A DNA stretch of 56,379 nucleotides from Mesostigma viride. Taxonomy: Eukaryota > Streptophyta > Mesostigmatophyceae > Mesostigmatales > Mesostigmataceae. The notes below the pieces were generated by a model. It did no database searches, had not been told where the DNA came from, and saw only the letters and a list, made by a program, of their open reading frames with translations. Location of the stretch: NCBI GenBank assembly GCA_009746045.1, contig RPFO01001392.1, forward strand, positions 1-56,379. The letters are read 5' to 3'. Below, in pieces: positions 21,097 to 32,944 of this stretch. The position numbers and the translations under genes were made by a program. Each line of letters begins with the position of its first letter. Positions within the stretch are counted from its first letter, which is position 1.

Positions 21097-23098
21097 CACG
21101 AGCCACGAGCCACGAGCCACGAGCCACGAGGTAGCCATGGCTGACGGCGGAGCTCATAACTTTCACGTTTGAGCACTGAATTTAGCCGTGAATATCACAA
21201 TCGATGCGTCTTTCTACGACGCACATGCTGATGTAATTTTCCGAAGCCATTACGCAATATACGATGAGCAAACGCCTCTCGACGCAACGCAGCCTGGCGG
21301 CTGCGCTCGGCAATGATAATTCGTCTGCAGCTTCGGCTGCAGCTTCGCCCACCGGCCCAGATGGCAACGGTGACACTAGTCGTGCACTGGTGCTCGCCCA
21401 GCCTCCCGGGCTTGCCTCGCCATCTGCCTCGCCTGACCCCAAGCGCAGTCGCTCTGCTGAGCCGCCCTGGGAAGAGACCTCCTTTGACATCAACGCCTCC
21501 AGCTCCTGGCTCCGCGGCCCAGGATCGGCCTTCATGGACCGACGTGTTTTCCGGCAATCACGCCTCGCTTCTAACCCTGTGCGTGTACCTCACGTCCCAC
21601 AACCGCGGCCGCTGGCCTGGTAATGGCCAGCTTGTCGACCCCGCCGATGCTCTCCCAGTCCTTCACCGCATGAGTCGCCCCAAGCTTCAACGCTTCGCCC
21701 TCTGCTCCCTTGTTGGACGCTCCGAATCCGCGATCTGGGCTTCCCCCCCGCCCCCCCCCACCTTCCCCACCGAAGCCACCATCCGCACCCTCCTCAAGGA
21801 AGCTTTCGAGCAGCACGTGACCCCTCTTGCCGCAGATGTGGCGGCTGCCACTTGGCGGCACGCTGGCTGCTGAGCTTCCCACCATCCCCACCGCCACCGC
21901 CACCCTCCTCGCCTCCACTGACCCCCCCGGCCCCCCCCTCCGCCTCCACCGACTCCATCACCGCCCAGCTCCGCGACATCGACCAGCGCCTCAAGGATAA
22001 TGCAATCGCTATCGAGGTCTTGCAGAACACAGCAGGCCTCACCGCCCAGGCAGTGAAGGACATTGCCGCCATGCCAGCCCCGGCTGGCCTGGCCGGCGAT
22101 GCTCCTCCCATCACGACCTGGGCGGACATGCTTAAGCAACATACCACCTCCACCACCTCCGCCGTCGCAGCCCAGCTCGAGCGGCAGACGCTTGACCTCC
22201 GCGAGGAGGCCGAGCTCGCCAAGCGCAGCCTCAACGTCATTGTCAAGAATCTCAAGATGGAGGAAGGTGAGAATTCCGAGAAGCTTGCGCGTGCTTTTGA
22301 GAGAGAAATCCTTGATCGCATGGGCCTTACTGGTGAGATCGAGCTGGCCGCCCACCGCCTTCCCCGCGCGCGGGGTAAGGCCGGGCCGCCCCCGCTCCTT
22401 CTCACCCCGGCGGACAAGATTTCTTTTCTCAGACGCCGCAAGCGGCTCGAGAAGACTCTCTTCACCCTTGACGACGACTTGACCCTGGCACAGCAACAAC
22501 GACGACGGGAGCTATGGCCGACCTACCTCCAGCTCCGGCAGACCAAGGCGGGCCAGCCGGTGTACTGGAAGGGGGCGGCCATCTACGTCGGCCACAAGCC
22601 CTGGCAAGCGACCCCCTCGACCACCGCGGCCCCAGCAACTCCAGACGCCCCAGCCTAGGGGAATACAGCAGTAGTGTAGAATAGTTAGACAGTGGCCTTG
22701 TACATGCCCGCCTACTACAGGCACTATACCAGCTGAGGCCTAGCCTTTTTAGTCATGTACATGTGTGCCTATGATGTGCCACACTCCAGACGATGCCTAG
22801 CCTTATTTAGTAATGTTGTGCCCATGCAGGGAGTCACTCTCTGCTGAGAAGCCATGCCATAGCTCTTGTATAGCCATGATGATCTTCCCCCTCACAGGCA
22901 TGCTCCCCCCTTACCCGGGCATAGCGTGATAGACCATGAGGGTGCGGGTGCCCTGGTGCACCTAGAGCAAGTGTTGTTTACATTCCCACCCTTGCAGGAA
23001 GTAGCTTAGAATGTATTATAGGCTCATATGCCCCTTCTCAGGGCTATGTGCTACATATACTCCCAACGGAGTTATGTTCCTAATTAATTAATTAATTA
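21097..23098 (+). mobile_element. ORF1-only LINE-like retroposon with TSD
   Basis: Bounded by ATGTCATGC at 21,088-21,096 and 23,099-23,107. It starts with five CCACGAG heptamers, carries one ORF1-type gene, then directly a 3' UTR of about 440 bp with hairpin CTCCCAACGGAG (23,060-23,071) and a TTAATTAATTAATT tail. No endonuclease or reverse transcriptase lies between ORF1 and the tail, so it must be mobilised in trans. The design parallels mammalian HAL1 half-LINEs. The second copy (37,631-45,199) has the same ORF1-to-tail structure. Confidence 0.83.
21264..22658 (+). pseudogene. LINE ORF1-type RNA-binding protein, two frameshifts
   Basis: ATG at 21,264 opens a Ser/Ala/Pro-rich N-terminus. 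The reading shifts frame once near 21,530 (continuing PSWTDVFSGNHASLLTLCVY) and returns near 21,860-21,930 in a C-rich run. The second half has a likely coiled coil (STDSITAQLRDIDQRLKDNA), then a domain like the RRM and C-terminal domain of L1 ORF1p: RSLNVIVKNLKMEEGENSEK, ELAAHRLPRARG, ADKISFLRRRKRLEKTLFTL, DDDLTLAQQQRRRELWP, PVYWKGAAIYV. That family binds the element RNA and acts as a chaperone in the RNP. It ends with TAG at 22,656. The C-rich shift could be a sequencing slip. Confidence 0.8.
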
Positions 23099-23167
23099 AT
23101 GTCATGCTTAAGCTTTCCCATACTGCTTAGTACCTACTCTGTAGTTCATGGAAACCTCTCGCAGCAG
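23099..23167. other. Short spacer between two retroposons
   Basis: Target duplication of the ORF1-only element, then unique sequence up to the TTAA tail of the next element. Nothing else seen. Confidence 0.6.
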
Positions 23168-23184
23168 ACGTAATAATGAAGGAG

Positions 23185-23338
23185 GATTAATTAATTAATT
23201 AATAGACACGTGACTGCGTCACGTGAGCATAAGTCCTCAGTGGGAGGGGAACATATGGGATCATCCACATTGGAATGGATGGGGTAAGCTATCTAGGTCC
23301 TAGTTACAGGGGTGTGGGCACCGCGGCCCGAATCGCTA
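23185..23338 (-). mobile_element. LINE-B-derived retroposon, 3' half (other half at 34,184)
   Basis: A TTAATTAATTAATTAA tail, hairpin CACGTGACTGCGTCACGTG and 3' UTR nearly identical to 19,968-20,105. The match stops at GCCCGAATCGCTA, exactly where the CACTA-like transposon begins, and resumes at 34,184 (TATGAATGGCCATACTTGG). The intact sister copy reads AATCGCTATGAATGCCATAC at 20,100-20,119. Confidence 0.85.
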
Positions 23339-23387
23339 CACTATACTTTTCGTCCGAGGGTGGTAAAAAGCATCCGAGGCGTAAATT
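23339..23387 (+). repeat. Left terminal inverted repeat (interrupted)
   Basis: First 49 bp of the transposon arm; its last 7 bp (ACGAGGT) are at 23,510-23,516, displaced by the truncated LINE insertion at 23,388-23,492. Confidence 0.88.
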
Positions 23388-23492
23388 TTCCAGGTAAATA
23401 GGTGTACGTTTATTCCAAATATAGCCAGTAGGTAATCCCTGCTAAGCCTAGGGTATCAAGATGTCAGTGGCTAAAACGGAGCCTTACTAGAC
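23388..23492 (-). mobile_element. L1-like LINE, 105-bp 5'-truncated copy
   Basis: Matches the 3' end of the full-length LINE (47,777-47,882), including GGAATAAACGTACACC read on the minus strand. It is bounded by the 17-bp duplication CATCCGAGGCGTAAATT (23,371-23,387 and 23,493-23,509). It sits inside the left TIR, so it is younger than the DNA transposon. Confidence 0.9.
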
Positions 23493-23516
23493 CATCCGAG
23501 GCGTAAATTACGAGGT

Positions 23517-23960
23517 CTTATCTTACTACCTAGATCCGAGGCGTGAGATCCAACGCCGTAATCATTACTACGTAGGATGATAGGTAGTAATTTTACTAGC
23601 CGTAAGTAAAAGTAACGTTACGACTGCACATCTTTGGTAGTACATTACCGACAGAGTAAATTACCGCGACGGGTCTTGGTTGGTAATCTACCACCTGTAG
23701 ATTAGGTGCCAGTGATCCGATGCTGTAAGATACGTTTCAGTAAGTTACTTCGGGGATCTTTGCCTGTACACGGCCAGATGGATAATTATATTGTAATGGA
23801 GAAGTGGGAGAACGTGCGTGTCTATTAGCAAATGCAGCGAAATATGAAAATGTAGTTATCAGCCTTTTTCGCCTATTCAGCAGTTGTCGTTGTCGGCCGT
23901 TGTCATTAAGCGGCTATAGATTATGTGTGCTGGGGCCGGTGAAAAGACGCTAGCAAAGTT
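23517..23960 (+). repeat. Left subterminal region of the DNA transposon
   Basis: About 440 bp rich in degenerate GGTAGTAxxTTACC, GTAAATTACCGCG and GGTAATCTACC motifs on both strands. These resemble the ordered CCTCGTAAATTACTA units at the right end. Such subterminal repeats are transposase-binding sites in CACTA elements; that role here is inference. Confidence 0.55.
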
Positions 23961-23967
23961 CGTCTGA

Positions 23968-24087
23968 ATGGCGTCCAATGGAGGGGATTTTATTCTTAGT
24001 GGATTGTTGGACGAGGAGAAGGCGAGGTTGCTGGCGGAGAATGCGAAAGAGCAGAGGGAAGCAGCGGAAGCCGTGCGTGGAAGATGA
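23968..24087 (+). CDS. Possible first exon of a transposon-borne gene
   Basis: ATG followed by 38 further codons to a TGA at 24,085, giving MASNGGDFILSGLLDEEKAR and a charged helical tail (LLAENAKEQREAAEAVRGR). The composition is protein-like (amphipathic, Glu/Ala-rich). A GTAACG right after the stop could be a donor, but the stop precedes it, so it is either a small ORF or a decayed first exon of the gene at 24,367-25,141. Confidence 0.3.
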   Translation: MASNGGDFILSGLLDEEKARLLAENAKEQREAAEAVRGR

Positions 24088-24366
24088 GGTAACGGGATGG
24101 AGTGTGGGCCCTGGCTTCTGGTTATGAAATGATGGCGGTTGCAGGCCAGCCGTGCTCGCTGGTAATGGGTGCGTGGTGTTGAAATCCAAGTTCTGCGCGT
24201 ATTCTGTTCTTTGGTCAATGATTGAAGGGATGTCGCCTTGTTTTATTTTTGTGCATCTGCGTCCCGTCGTGACTGCCTCGTCATGGACGCCCAGGCGTAG
24301 AAGTTCGAACGAGGGAATGAATTTTCAAACGCCTGGATATGTTATGATAGTACGAATAAATGGTAA

Positions 24367-25141
24367 TGGGTAGAGGCGGCCAAAATTTTGTTGGAAGTGT
24401 GCCAACGCCGCACATACGACTTGAACAACCCTAGGTATCTTAGGAAAAGGAAGCACGGATACGTCGGAGTGGAGGAAGAGGAAGACGATGACGATGGTGA
24501 AGACGGAGAGGTTTACGATGGAGGCCTTGAGAATGGGGAGACATTGAAGCAGGAGAGCAGGCTAGCGGTGAGTGGCCCGTCATGAATTACATTGTGGTTG
24601 CAGTTGTTAGCGAGGTGTGTTGATTGCTTCTTGCCGCGGGTAATCGCTAGCGTGCATAACCTTCTTTTTTCAACAGGTGTTCTGGTGCATTGACTGCCGC
24701 AAAGCAATTAATGGGACTGATTATGTGCCTGTCATACTGTTTGGGAATCATACATTGCCAACATTTCGTGTTTAGAAGGCGCGCCTTCAGAAGCATATTC
24801 AGCACCGCACGAACCAGGTGCTGAAGGCGTGCTTGGAGAGGAAGGGGTATAAAGTGCGCATGACCGCATCGAAGAATAAGAAGCAGCAGGAATCGGGCAA
24901 GACCATGATAACGGAGCCAGCATTGGCTTTCGTGCATGCAGTACATGGTGCGGCGCAGGCAGTGAATGCTGCATCGATTGCAGCGGTGCAGCCTGTGGCC
25001 ATGGCGGTGCAGGGCGCGGGTCCTGAAGTGTGGGCGTTGGCGAAGCAGATTCACGATGCTGTCATGGCCACGTTGTCAAGCCAAAGAATGGGTGTTGGTT
25101 CCAGTCAGGTGCCTCGCCCGGAGGAAGCTTTTCTGCTGTAA
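24367..25141 (+). pseudogene. Two-exon gene with zinc-finger-like Cys/His, inside the DNA transposon
   Basis: Exon about 24,367-24,567 encodes KILLEVCQRRTYDLNNPRYL and a long acidic run (EEEEDDDDGEDGE), ending in phase 0 at donor GTGAGT. The next exon starts at 24,677 after TTCAACAG: VFWCIDCRKAINGTDYVPV. The same frame meets TAG at 24,773, then continues as KARLQKHIQHRTNQVLKACL to TAA at 25,139. CIDC plus HIQH is a Cx2C...Hx3H pattern like a BED finger, common at transposase N-termini. The TAG is either a nonsense mutation or lies in an intron ending at TTTAG (24,775). I do not recognise the rest. Confidence 0.4.
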
Positions 25142-25148
25142 GCAGAGG

Positions 25149-25245
25149 TGCGGCATCAAGCATTTGCAATCGCCATGAGAGCAGTGGAGATGTCTGCGGC
25201 ATGAAGCATTTGCAATCGCCATGAGAGCAGTGGAGATGTCTGCGG
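25149..25245 (+). repeat. 46-bp tandem duplication
   Basis: Two copies of a unit containing AAGCATTTGCAATCGCCATG and AGAGCAGTGGAGATGTCTGC, offset by 46 bp, just after the stop of the preceding gene. Confidence 0.92.
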
Positions 25246-25249
25246 GATT

Positions 25250-25860
25250 GGGAGATCGGCAGACAATTGCAGGAGGACATTGTGCGGTACGCTTGTAGGG
25301 TGGGAGCTGTGTTGTTCCGCTCGCTAATGGACATGTGCCCCTGTAACCTCTTCCAGGCTACTATCTGCTATCCACCTCTTCAGGCTTGAAAAGTAAATTG
25401 CTGTACGGTTCACGATTGGCATGGCTTGACATGCACGCGTCCTTGACTGTGGTCTGCATGGGTTTGGGGTTTAGCGGTTTACATCAGACTCTGCTGTGTA
25501 TCTGCTTAATCAGCCGACGTGTCACATGGGGACAGCAACGGCGCTGGGATGCAGCCCGGTGTGAATGCGAGTAAGGTACGCGCTGTCATGCATGGCGGAT
25601 GGGGCGTGGAAGCCACGACCCACGTTTTTGTGTTTGCACGGGGGGCTAGGGGGCAAGTCGTTGTGTTGCTGCCATCCATATGGCCATGGATATGCGGGAA
25701 GCTTTCCCTGTACCCATACTTAATGATGCATGGACTGGTTGTGACAGCCAAGGGTTTAGCTGTCGTGGGTTTGCTGAGTGATCATGGCAGTCTGCTAGGC
25801 TGGTGCTAGAACAGCCATAGCGCGGTTACTGCTATGTCTTGCCCGTGCTAACTGATGCTG
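25250..25860. other. No gene recognised
   Basis: Short frames only. No motif or repeat seen. Confidence 0.45.
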
Positions 25861-26145
25861 CAGCCATGCGTGGAGCGCGAATCGTACCGTGAGGAGAAGG
25901 AGGAGGCGGGGCCGGTGCACCCATGGGCAGGGCCGGAGAAGAAGGACGCGGAGCACCCAGTGTGGGAGAAGGAGAAGGCGGGGAAGCACTGAAGCTCCAC
26001 CCCATGTCAGGCCTCTAGAATAGGTGCCAGTTAACTAAACCCATGCACGTGCAGGTTGTAGCTCAGAATGTATTTAAAATCATATGCCCCTTTTCAGGTA
26101 TATGTGTAACAGTGACTCCCAACGGATATATGTTCCTAATTTATT
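25861..26145 (+). mobile_element. Remnant of ORF1-only LINE family (3' end)
   Basis: A lysine/glutamate-rich frame ends EKEKAGKH at 25,990 and is followed by a 3' UTR matching 22,970-23,085 (CTCAGAATGTATT, CATATGCCCCTT, then CTCCCAACGGA at 26,116). The TTAA tail has decayed to TAATTTATTAAATT. Confidence 0.6.
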
Positions 26146-26181
26146 AAATTCTTACTGAATAATTGTTGTCTTTATGAACCC

Positions 26182-26530
26182 ATGAAGAGCAAAGCCCGGT
26201 GGGGAGTACATGTAACGCATTACCACGAGAAGGGGTCCCCACACCGCATTTCTTCGCTCTCTGTTCCTATGCAGAACAAGAAGAGGTGGAAGACCAATGT
26301 CCCGGCTCACACGCCAGCCCATGTGGGTAAGCCCCCTCCCCCAAAGCGGAAGGGGCGCTTTGGGGAGAAGTGTAGTTAGTATTTTGTAGACTAGATAGCT
26401 TAGATTAGCTTATTTCGATGTCGCGGCTTGACCCACCTCTACCCAGATCAGCAAGGAATATGCATGTGCTGCATAATCTCCCAACGGAGGCATGTTATAA
26501 TTTTATTTGATTCTTTGATGTAGTGTCTTG
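26182..26530 (+). mobile_element. Second remnant with hairpin-type LINE 3' end
   Basis: An open frame ends PPPPKRKGRFGEKCS at about 26,376. The following UTR has TAGACTAGATAGCTTAGATT and CTCCCAACGGAG at 26,478-26,489, then an A/T-rich decayed tail. It is the same 3' design as the ORF1-only element, but the coding part is not clearly alignable by eye. Confidence 0.5.
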
Positions 26531-26858
26531 GGGCATGATGCAGATGAGATATGTAACTTCCGTGTAATTATGTTTCTTAAGAGATTAGCATAGTACTCTA
26601 AACATGCCCATGCGCATGACACGCAAGTACTAACTTACTTACACCAGACCTGGCAATAAACAAGCATTGATGGGATGGACCCAGCGATACATAATGGGCG
26701 TGCATGCATAAAAAATATACACTATGCATGGCCCAATGGGCATGCATTCAAATAATTACAAATGAAGGCCGACATGAGAGCACTGAAGCTAAACTAGACC
26801 GGGCCACAATTAACCCTCCAGCACCAAAGTTCCACTGCATGATGTAAGACAAGCCTGA
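26531..26858. other. No gene recognised
   Basis: A/T-rich sequence with scattered GCATG and CATGCATGC words. Nothing recognised. Confidence 0.45.
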
Positions 26859-26859
26859 C

Positions 26860-27289
26860 ATCCATCCATCCATCCATCCATCCATCCATCCATCCATCCA
26901 TCCATCCATCCATCCATCCATCCATCCATCCATCCATCCATCCATCCATCCATCCATCCATCCATCCATCCATCCATCCATCCATCCATCCATCCATCCA
27001 TCCATCCATCCATCCATCCATCCATCCATCCATCCATCCATCCATCCATCCATCCATCCATCCATCCATCCATCCATCCATCCATCCATCCATCCATCCA
27101 TCCATCCATCCATCCATCCATCCATCCATCCATCCATCCATCCATCCATCCATCCATCCATCCATCCATCCATCCATCCATCCATCCATCCATCCATCCA
27201 TCCATCCATCCATCCATCCATCCATCCATCCATCCATCCATCCATCCATCCATCCATCCATCCATCCATCCATCCATCCATCCATCCAT
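26860..27289 (+). repeat. TCCA tetranucleotide array, about 107 units
   Basis: About 430 bp of uninterrupted TCCA units. It ends in CCATTGATCGGGGTATC, which resembles the end of the short CCATCCATCCATCGGGGTTA run in the RTE 3' UTR (18,249-18,269; 35,547-35,568). It may therefore have grown from a LINE 3' UTR. The long MDGWMDGW frames are repeat artefacts. Confidence 0.97.
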
Positions 27290-27418
27290 TGATCGGGGTA
27301 TCAAGGAGACAACTAGCGCAGGCCAGAAATCGGGAGAATCAGAAATCGGGGTATAGTCCTAGTACAGCCATGCTACGTCCTGGCTATGATGAGATTACTT
27401 GCCCACGCTCCTAGTGTT

Positions 27419-27682
27419 ATGCCATGCTCACATGGGTCTTATTGCACCCACAGATTGCCGGATCGTTAGCGTGTCCGTTTAGCTAGCGTTCCCGAATACA
27501 GCTGTGGCATGCCTTAGGCATGAAGGAGACTGGGGGTCTCTGCCCTTTCTCCTGTTGTGCACACACAGGGATTAAAAGCACTTCGGTGCTCCGTGACTCC
27601 CCAACGGGAGCACGTGTTTAATTAATTAATTAATTAATTAATTAATTAATTAATTAATTAATTAATTAATTAATTAATTAAT
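27419..27682 (+). mobile_element. SINE-like retroposon, copy 2, long TTAA tail
   Basis: Closely matches 19,437-19,662 (CACATGGGTCTTATTGCACC, GATTAAAAGCACTTCGGTGC, hairpin CTCCCCAACGGGAG at 27,597-27,610). The tail is about 16 perfect ATTA units (27,617-27,682), the longest in the window. No target duplication was found. Confidence 0.85.
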
Positions 27683-27765
27683 CGGGGTTAACTAATGCTC
27701 CTTGACTCCCTAATGGGGGCATGAGTTTAATAAATGAATTAAGTAGTTAGTTAATAAATCAGGTT
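27683..27765 (+). mobile_element. Decayed RTE-type 3' tail
   Basis: CGGGGTTAACTAATGCTCC, TTGACTCCCTAATGGGGGCA and TTTAATAAATGAATTAAG form a mutated version of the RTE 3' hairpin and tail (compare 18,261-18,320). Confidence 0.7.
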
Positions 27766-28868
27766 GATTCAGATGAGGTCCCTGCTGGTTCCTTGTGGAC
27801 TGGCCAGCCAGGGAGATATCTTCTTACATGGTCAGGCCCTTGCCGACCATGTAAGAACGAACCTGTTAGGCGACGCAGTGGCCAACATTGGACATACCGC
27901 CATATGTTTGTCTCCGCGATATGATTTTAGCTGACATGCAGAGCACAGACACTGTTGGCGTCATCCGCTCAACCCCTCTTATTCAGACATGGGACCTCGG
28001 ATATGTAGGATTAGTAGCGTTGCCCAGGCGGACATTGTCAAAGACTACGACCCCCCAGTTGTGGGTCCTAGGAAATTTAACAAGCATGATTGTCTCCTTG
28101 TTGATAGGCATTAATTAATCCTTGATGATAGGCATTGCTTGCGTGCAAGAGTAGCTCGAGGCCCATATTTTAGACTACTAGCTGAGCTGTGGACATACAT
28201 GTAGTTATTGACGTCTTGACGGATATTGACGTCTTGGGGTGACTTCCACTATATCTTCTTTGGGGAATTCAGAGATCCCGGTCCCCCAACATGGACATGA
28301 GACTAATTAAAATCAATTAATCAATGTCATGAATAGAGCGCGTTCATGACGTTCAGTCATGAACAGAGCCCTAACCTTAAACACATAAGAAAACAATTAT
28401 GGCGGGCCATGTGACCAATGTAAGAAGCTTAGCCCCCAAACATATTGTTGTCTCACGTAATGAATCACTTGCTGATCAACAAATCGATGGTTATCTCATA
28501 GGCACAATGTACCTCTGACCATCATTGCTGGCCCATGCATGCATGCACCAATGGCAGCCTACATGACACATACATCGCTTATTTGCCATGTAAAAAATGC
28601 GACAAAGTGTCCATATAGGTACTCATAGATTAGCACAAATTCCTTAGCACGATGTGGACAACTTTACTTAACGGTGAAAGCCTGTCTCGCCCTTATTGCC
28701 TTGAGGGTTCCCGGCGATAGGTCCTGTCTGTTGGTCGACATTTTTCTTTTGCAGCTGGCCATCGTCGGTAGCTATGAATGATCTCGATGCTAGCAATTAC
28801 GATGATGATACCCGAGGTAGTCTATACCTCGGATCGAGAGCTTCTTCTTGTATGGCAATGCCGGCAGG
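27766..28868. other. No gene recognised
   Basis: Interior of the DNA transposon. An inverted phrase (TTACATGGTCAGGC / GACCATGTAAG) lies at 27,824-27,854. No coding signal. Confidence 0.45.
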
Positions 28869-29540
28869 GCGATGACGGTGACGGCCGTCACCGTCATCGC
28901 TCTCGACGGGCGTGATGGAAAGGACCTGTTTGATAGGCGGCAGCTATTTTTAATATAGGTCGTTTACTACCTAATAAAGAGAGTATTACTCCCAATAAAG
29001 AGTTATGAGGTTGGCCCTCGGCATGGCGATCACGGGGCGATGACGGGGCGATGACGGGGCGATGACGGGGCGTTGACGCGCGTGATGAATAGGATCTGTT
29101 TGATAGGCGGCGGCTATTGGTAATATAGTTTGTTGATTAAGAGAAGAGTTTAGATGTTGGCCCGTCGAGGGCGATGACGGTGACGGCGTCACCGTCATCG
29201 CCCTCGACGGGCGTCATGAATACGACCTTTTTTATATGCGGCGGCTATTGGTAATATAGATCGTTGACTATTACTCCGAATAAAGAGTTAAGAGGTTGGC
29301 CCTCGGCATGGCGATCACGGGGCGATGACGGGGCGATGACGGGGCGTTGACGCGCGTGATGAATAGGATCTGTTTGATAGGCGGCGGCTATTGGTAATAT
29401 AGTTTGTTGATTAAGAGAAGAGTTTAGATGTTGGCCCGTCGAGGGCGATGACGGTGACGGCGTCACCGTCATCGCCCTCGACGGGCGTCATGAATACGAC
29501 CTGTTTGATATGCGGCGGCTATTGGTAATATAGGTCGTTG
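28869..29540 (+). repeat. Satellite with long palindromes
   Basis: Two and a half units of about 260-275 bp, each with GGCGATGACGGG runs and a large palindrome. Palindromes: 28,869-28,900 (32 bp, perfect), 29,161-29,211 and 29,435-29,485 (each 25-bp arms around a single central base, perfect). Shared unit text includes GGCTATTGGTAATATAG. No protein is likely. Confidence 0.92.
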
Positions 29541-29626
29541 ATTATGCCCGTCGGTATTTACATGTAGGGATAAAGAGGTGGGCCCTCGGGAATTACATCG
29601 GGCTGTACTAGGCCGGTATACCGTAG

Positions 29627-30150
29627 TTGTGTATCACCACCCTCCTTCCCACGGCAGGACCCGCTGTAATACTGGCGGCAGTTGTGTACCACCTGTACGG
29701 TATTTGTGTACCACCCCCTCCTTCCCACGGCAGGTACGCAGCGCCCGGCTGTTGTCCTGGCTGCAGTTGTGTACCACCTGTACGGTATTTGTGTACCACC
29801 CCCTCCTTCCCACGGCAGGTACGCAGCGCCCGGCTGTTGTCCTGGCTGCAGTTGTGTACCACCTGTACGGTATTTGTGTACCACCCCCCTCCTTCCCACG
29901 GCAGGTACGCAGCGCCCGGCTGTTGTCCTGGCTGCAGTTGTGTACCACCTGTACGGTATTTGTGTACCACCCCCCTCCTTCCCACGGCAGGTACGCAGCG
30001 CCCGGCTGTTGTCCTGGCTGCAGTTGTGTACCACCTGTACGGTATTTGTGTACCACCCCCCTCCTTCCCACGGCAGGTACGCAGCGCCCGGCTGTTGTCC
30101 TGGCTGCAGTTGTGTACCACCTGTACGGTATTTGTGTACCACCACCCTCC
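29627..30150 (+). repeat. 85/86-bp tandem repeat, about 6 copies
   Basis: Units begin GTACGGTATTTGTGTACCAC at 29,695, 29,780, 29,865, 29,951, 30,037 and 30,123. Copies are nearly identical; 85 versus 86 bp depends on one C in a C-run. All six frames stay open because the unit lacks stop codons, giving spurious 180-318 residue ORFs. Confidence 0.95.
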
Positions 30151-31605
<1,455 letters not shown>

Positions 31606-32320
31606 CCCCCCGCTCTCTTGTCCCTCCCGCACCCCTCCTCTCTCTTTCCCTTTCCCTTGGCTGTTGAGAAGGACTGGGGTGAAAAATCCAGACCGTTGGT
31701 GGCTGCCTTCAAGCAGGAAGTTTCAAGGATCAACAAGTTTTTGTGAGCTGTCTGATATGGTCACTGCTGCGACAAAGGTGAGTTATCTTGTTTTTCATGC
31801 AATTTTTTCGCTGTAGCTAGGTAAGCCGGCCGTTTTGTACTCCTCTTTCTTTTGCTCTCACGATTATTCTTGTTGTGGTTTATATGGTCCCGTTAAGTGG
31901 CATGCATTATCATTATCCACATTAGTGTGAGAAACCATCAGCAGTGTTGTAGCTTGCATCTACAACAACAGTTTTTGCTGCCGCCACCACTGCTATTACC
32001 AACATAAAGTCATTCTTGCTTTCTAAGCACTCTTTTTCCTCTTGGGCTGTTGGTTGGGATACCAGCCACCCTTGCACGCATAAATTCCAGCACCGGGTGC
32101 ATGTGAAAACACAACCAAGGCAAGAATGTCCCCCTATCGCAATATCCCACCCACGCAACGCACCCAATGCAGCAAGAATGGGACCACCTTGTTGCCATGA
32201 GCTCTAGCACCGTAGCCACCTCTAGCTTTCTACTGTTCCCGTCCATCCTTATTTACACTGGCTGCTTTGCTTGCATTTCTGGCTCAGTGCCAGTTTGCAC
32301 TTGCTAGCTTGCTAAGACAA
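31606..32320. other. No gene recognised
   Basis: A short open stretch at 31,669-31,777 ending before GTGAGTTATC could be an exon of a transposon gene (it reads DWGEKSRPLVAAFKQEV), but support is weak. Confidence 0.3.
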
Positions 32321-32329
32321 TAATGCAGC

Positions 32330-32735
32330 TTGCAAACGGCAAGGGCAAGCACCCGGGTAAGAGCAAAGGCAACCGCACGAGCAAAGGAAAGGGAAACTGG
32401 AAGAGCAAGCACAAGGCCAAGGAAAGGATTAAGGCACTTGTGCTTGCCAAAAGGGCAGGCTCAAGGGAAATGACAAGGGCAGGGGCAGGCACAAGGGAAG
32501 CGGATAAGGGCAAGGGCAGGCGCAAGGGAAAGAGATTAGGACAAGTCAAGCACGAGGGAACGGACAAGGGCACGGGCAGGCACAAGGGAAAAGATGAAGA
32601 CAAGGGCAGGCACTAGGGGAAGGATGAGGGCAACGGCAAACACTGGGGATCAAAGGATAGGGGCAAGGGCAGATGCTAGGGTAACAGTTAGGGCAAAGGC
32701 AGGCACAAGAGAAGAATAAGGGGCCGTGAAGTAAA
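32330..32735 (+). repeat. Degenerate AAGGGCAGGCACAAGGGAA minisatellite
   Basis: Irregular 18-30-bp units rich in GGGCAAGGGCAGGCACAAGG. The lysine/glycine-rich frame over it (KGKGNWKSK) reflects the repeat and is not considered a gene. Confidence 0.75.
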
Positions 32736-32944
32736 AGTGGAAATGCGGGTGGCGACATGGGGTTCGATCGGGCCTGCTGATGCAAATGCAGATTTCAACT
32801 GCAGTGACAAACACAAGCGTAGACATAGGCAACGACAAATTCCTTGCATGCGTGCCTTGCTCTTCACCGGCTGGCTCGTTTGCTAGTTGTCTAACAGTTT
32901 CTACCGATAAACATCACTTGCCATTGTAAGGTCTGCCTTGCTGC

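Noticed and set aside
26748-27304. ORFs of repeated MDGW
   Set aside because: Products of the TCCA array in three frames.
32323-32616. Lysine/glycine-rich ORF
   Set aside because: Follows a degenerate minisatellite; the opposite strand is equally open.
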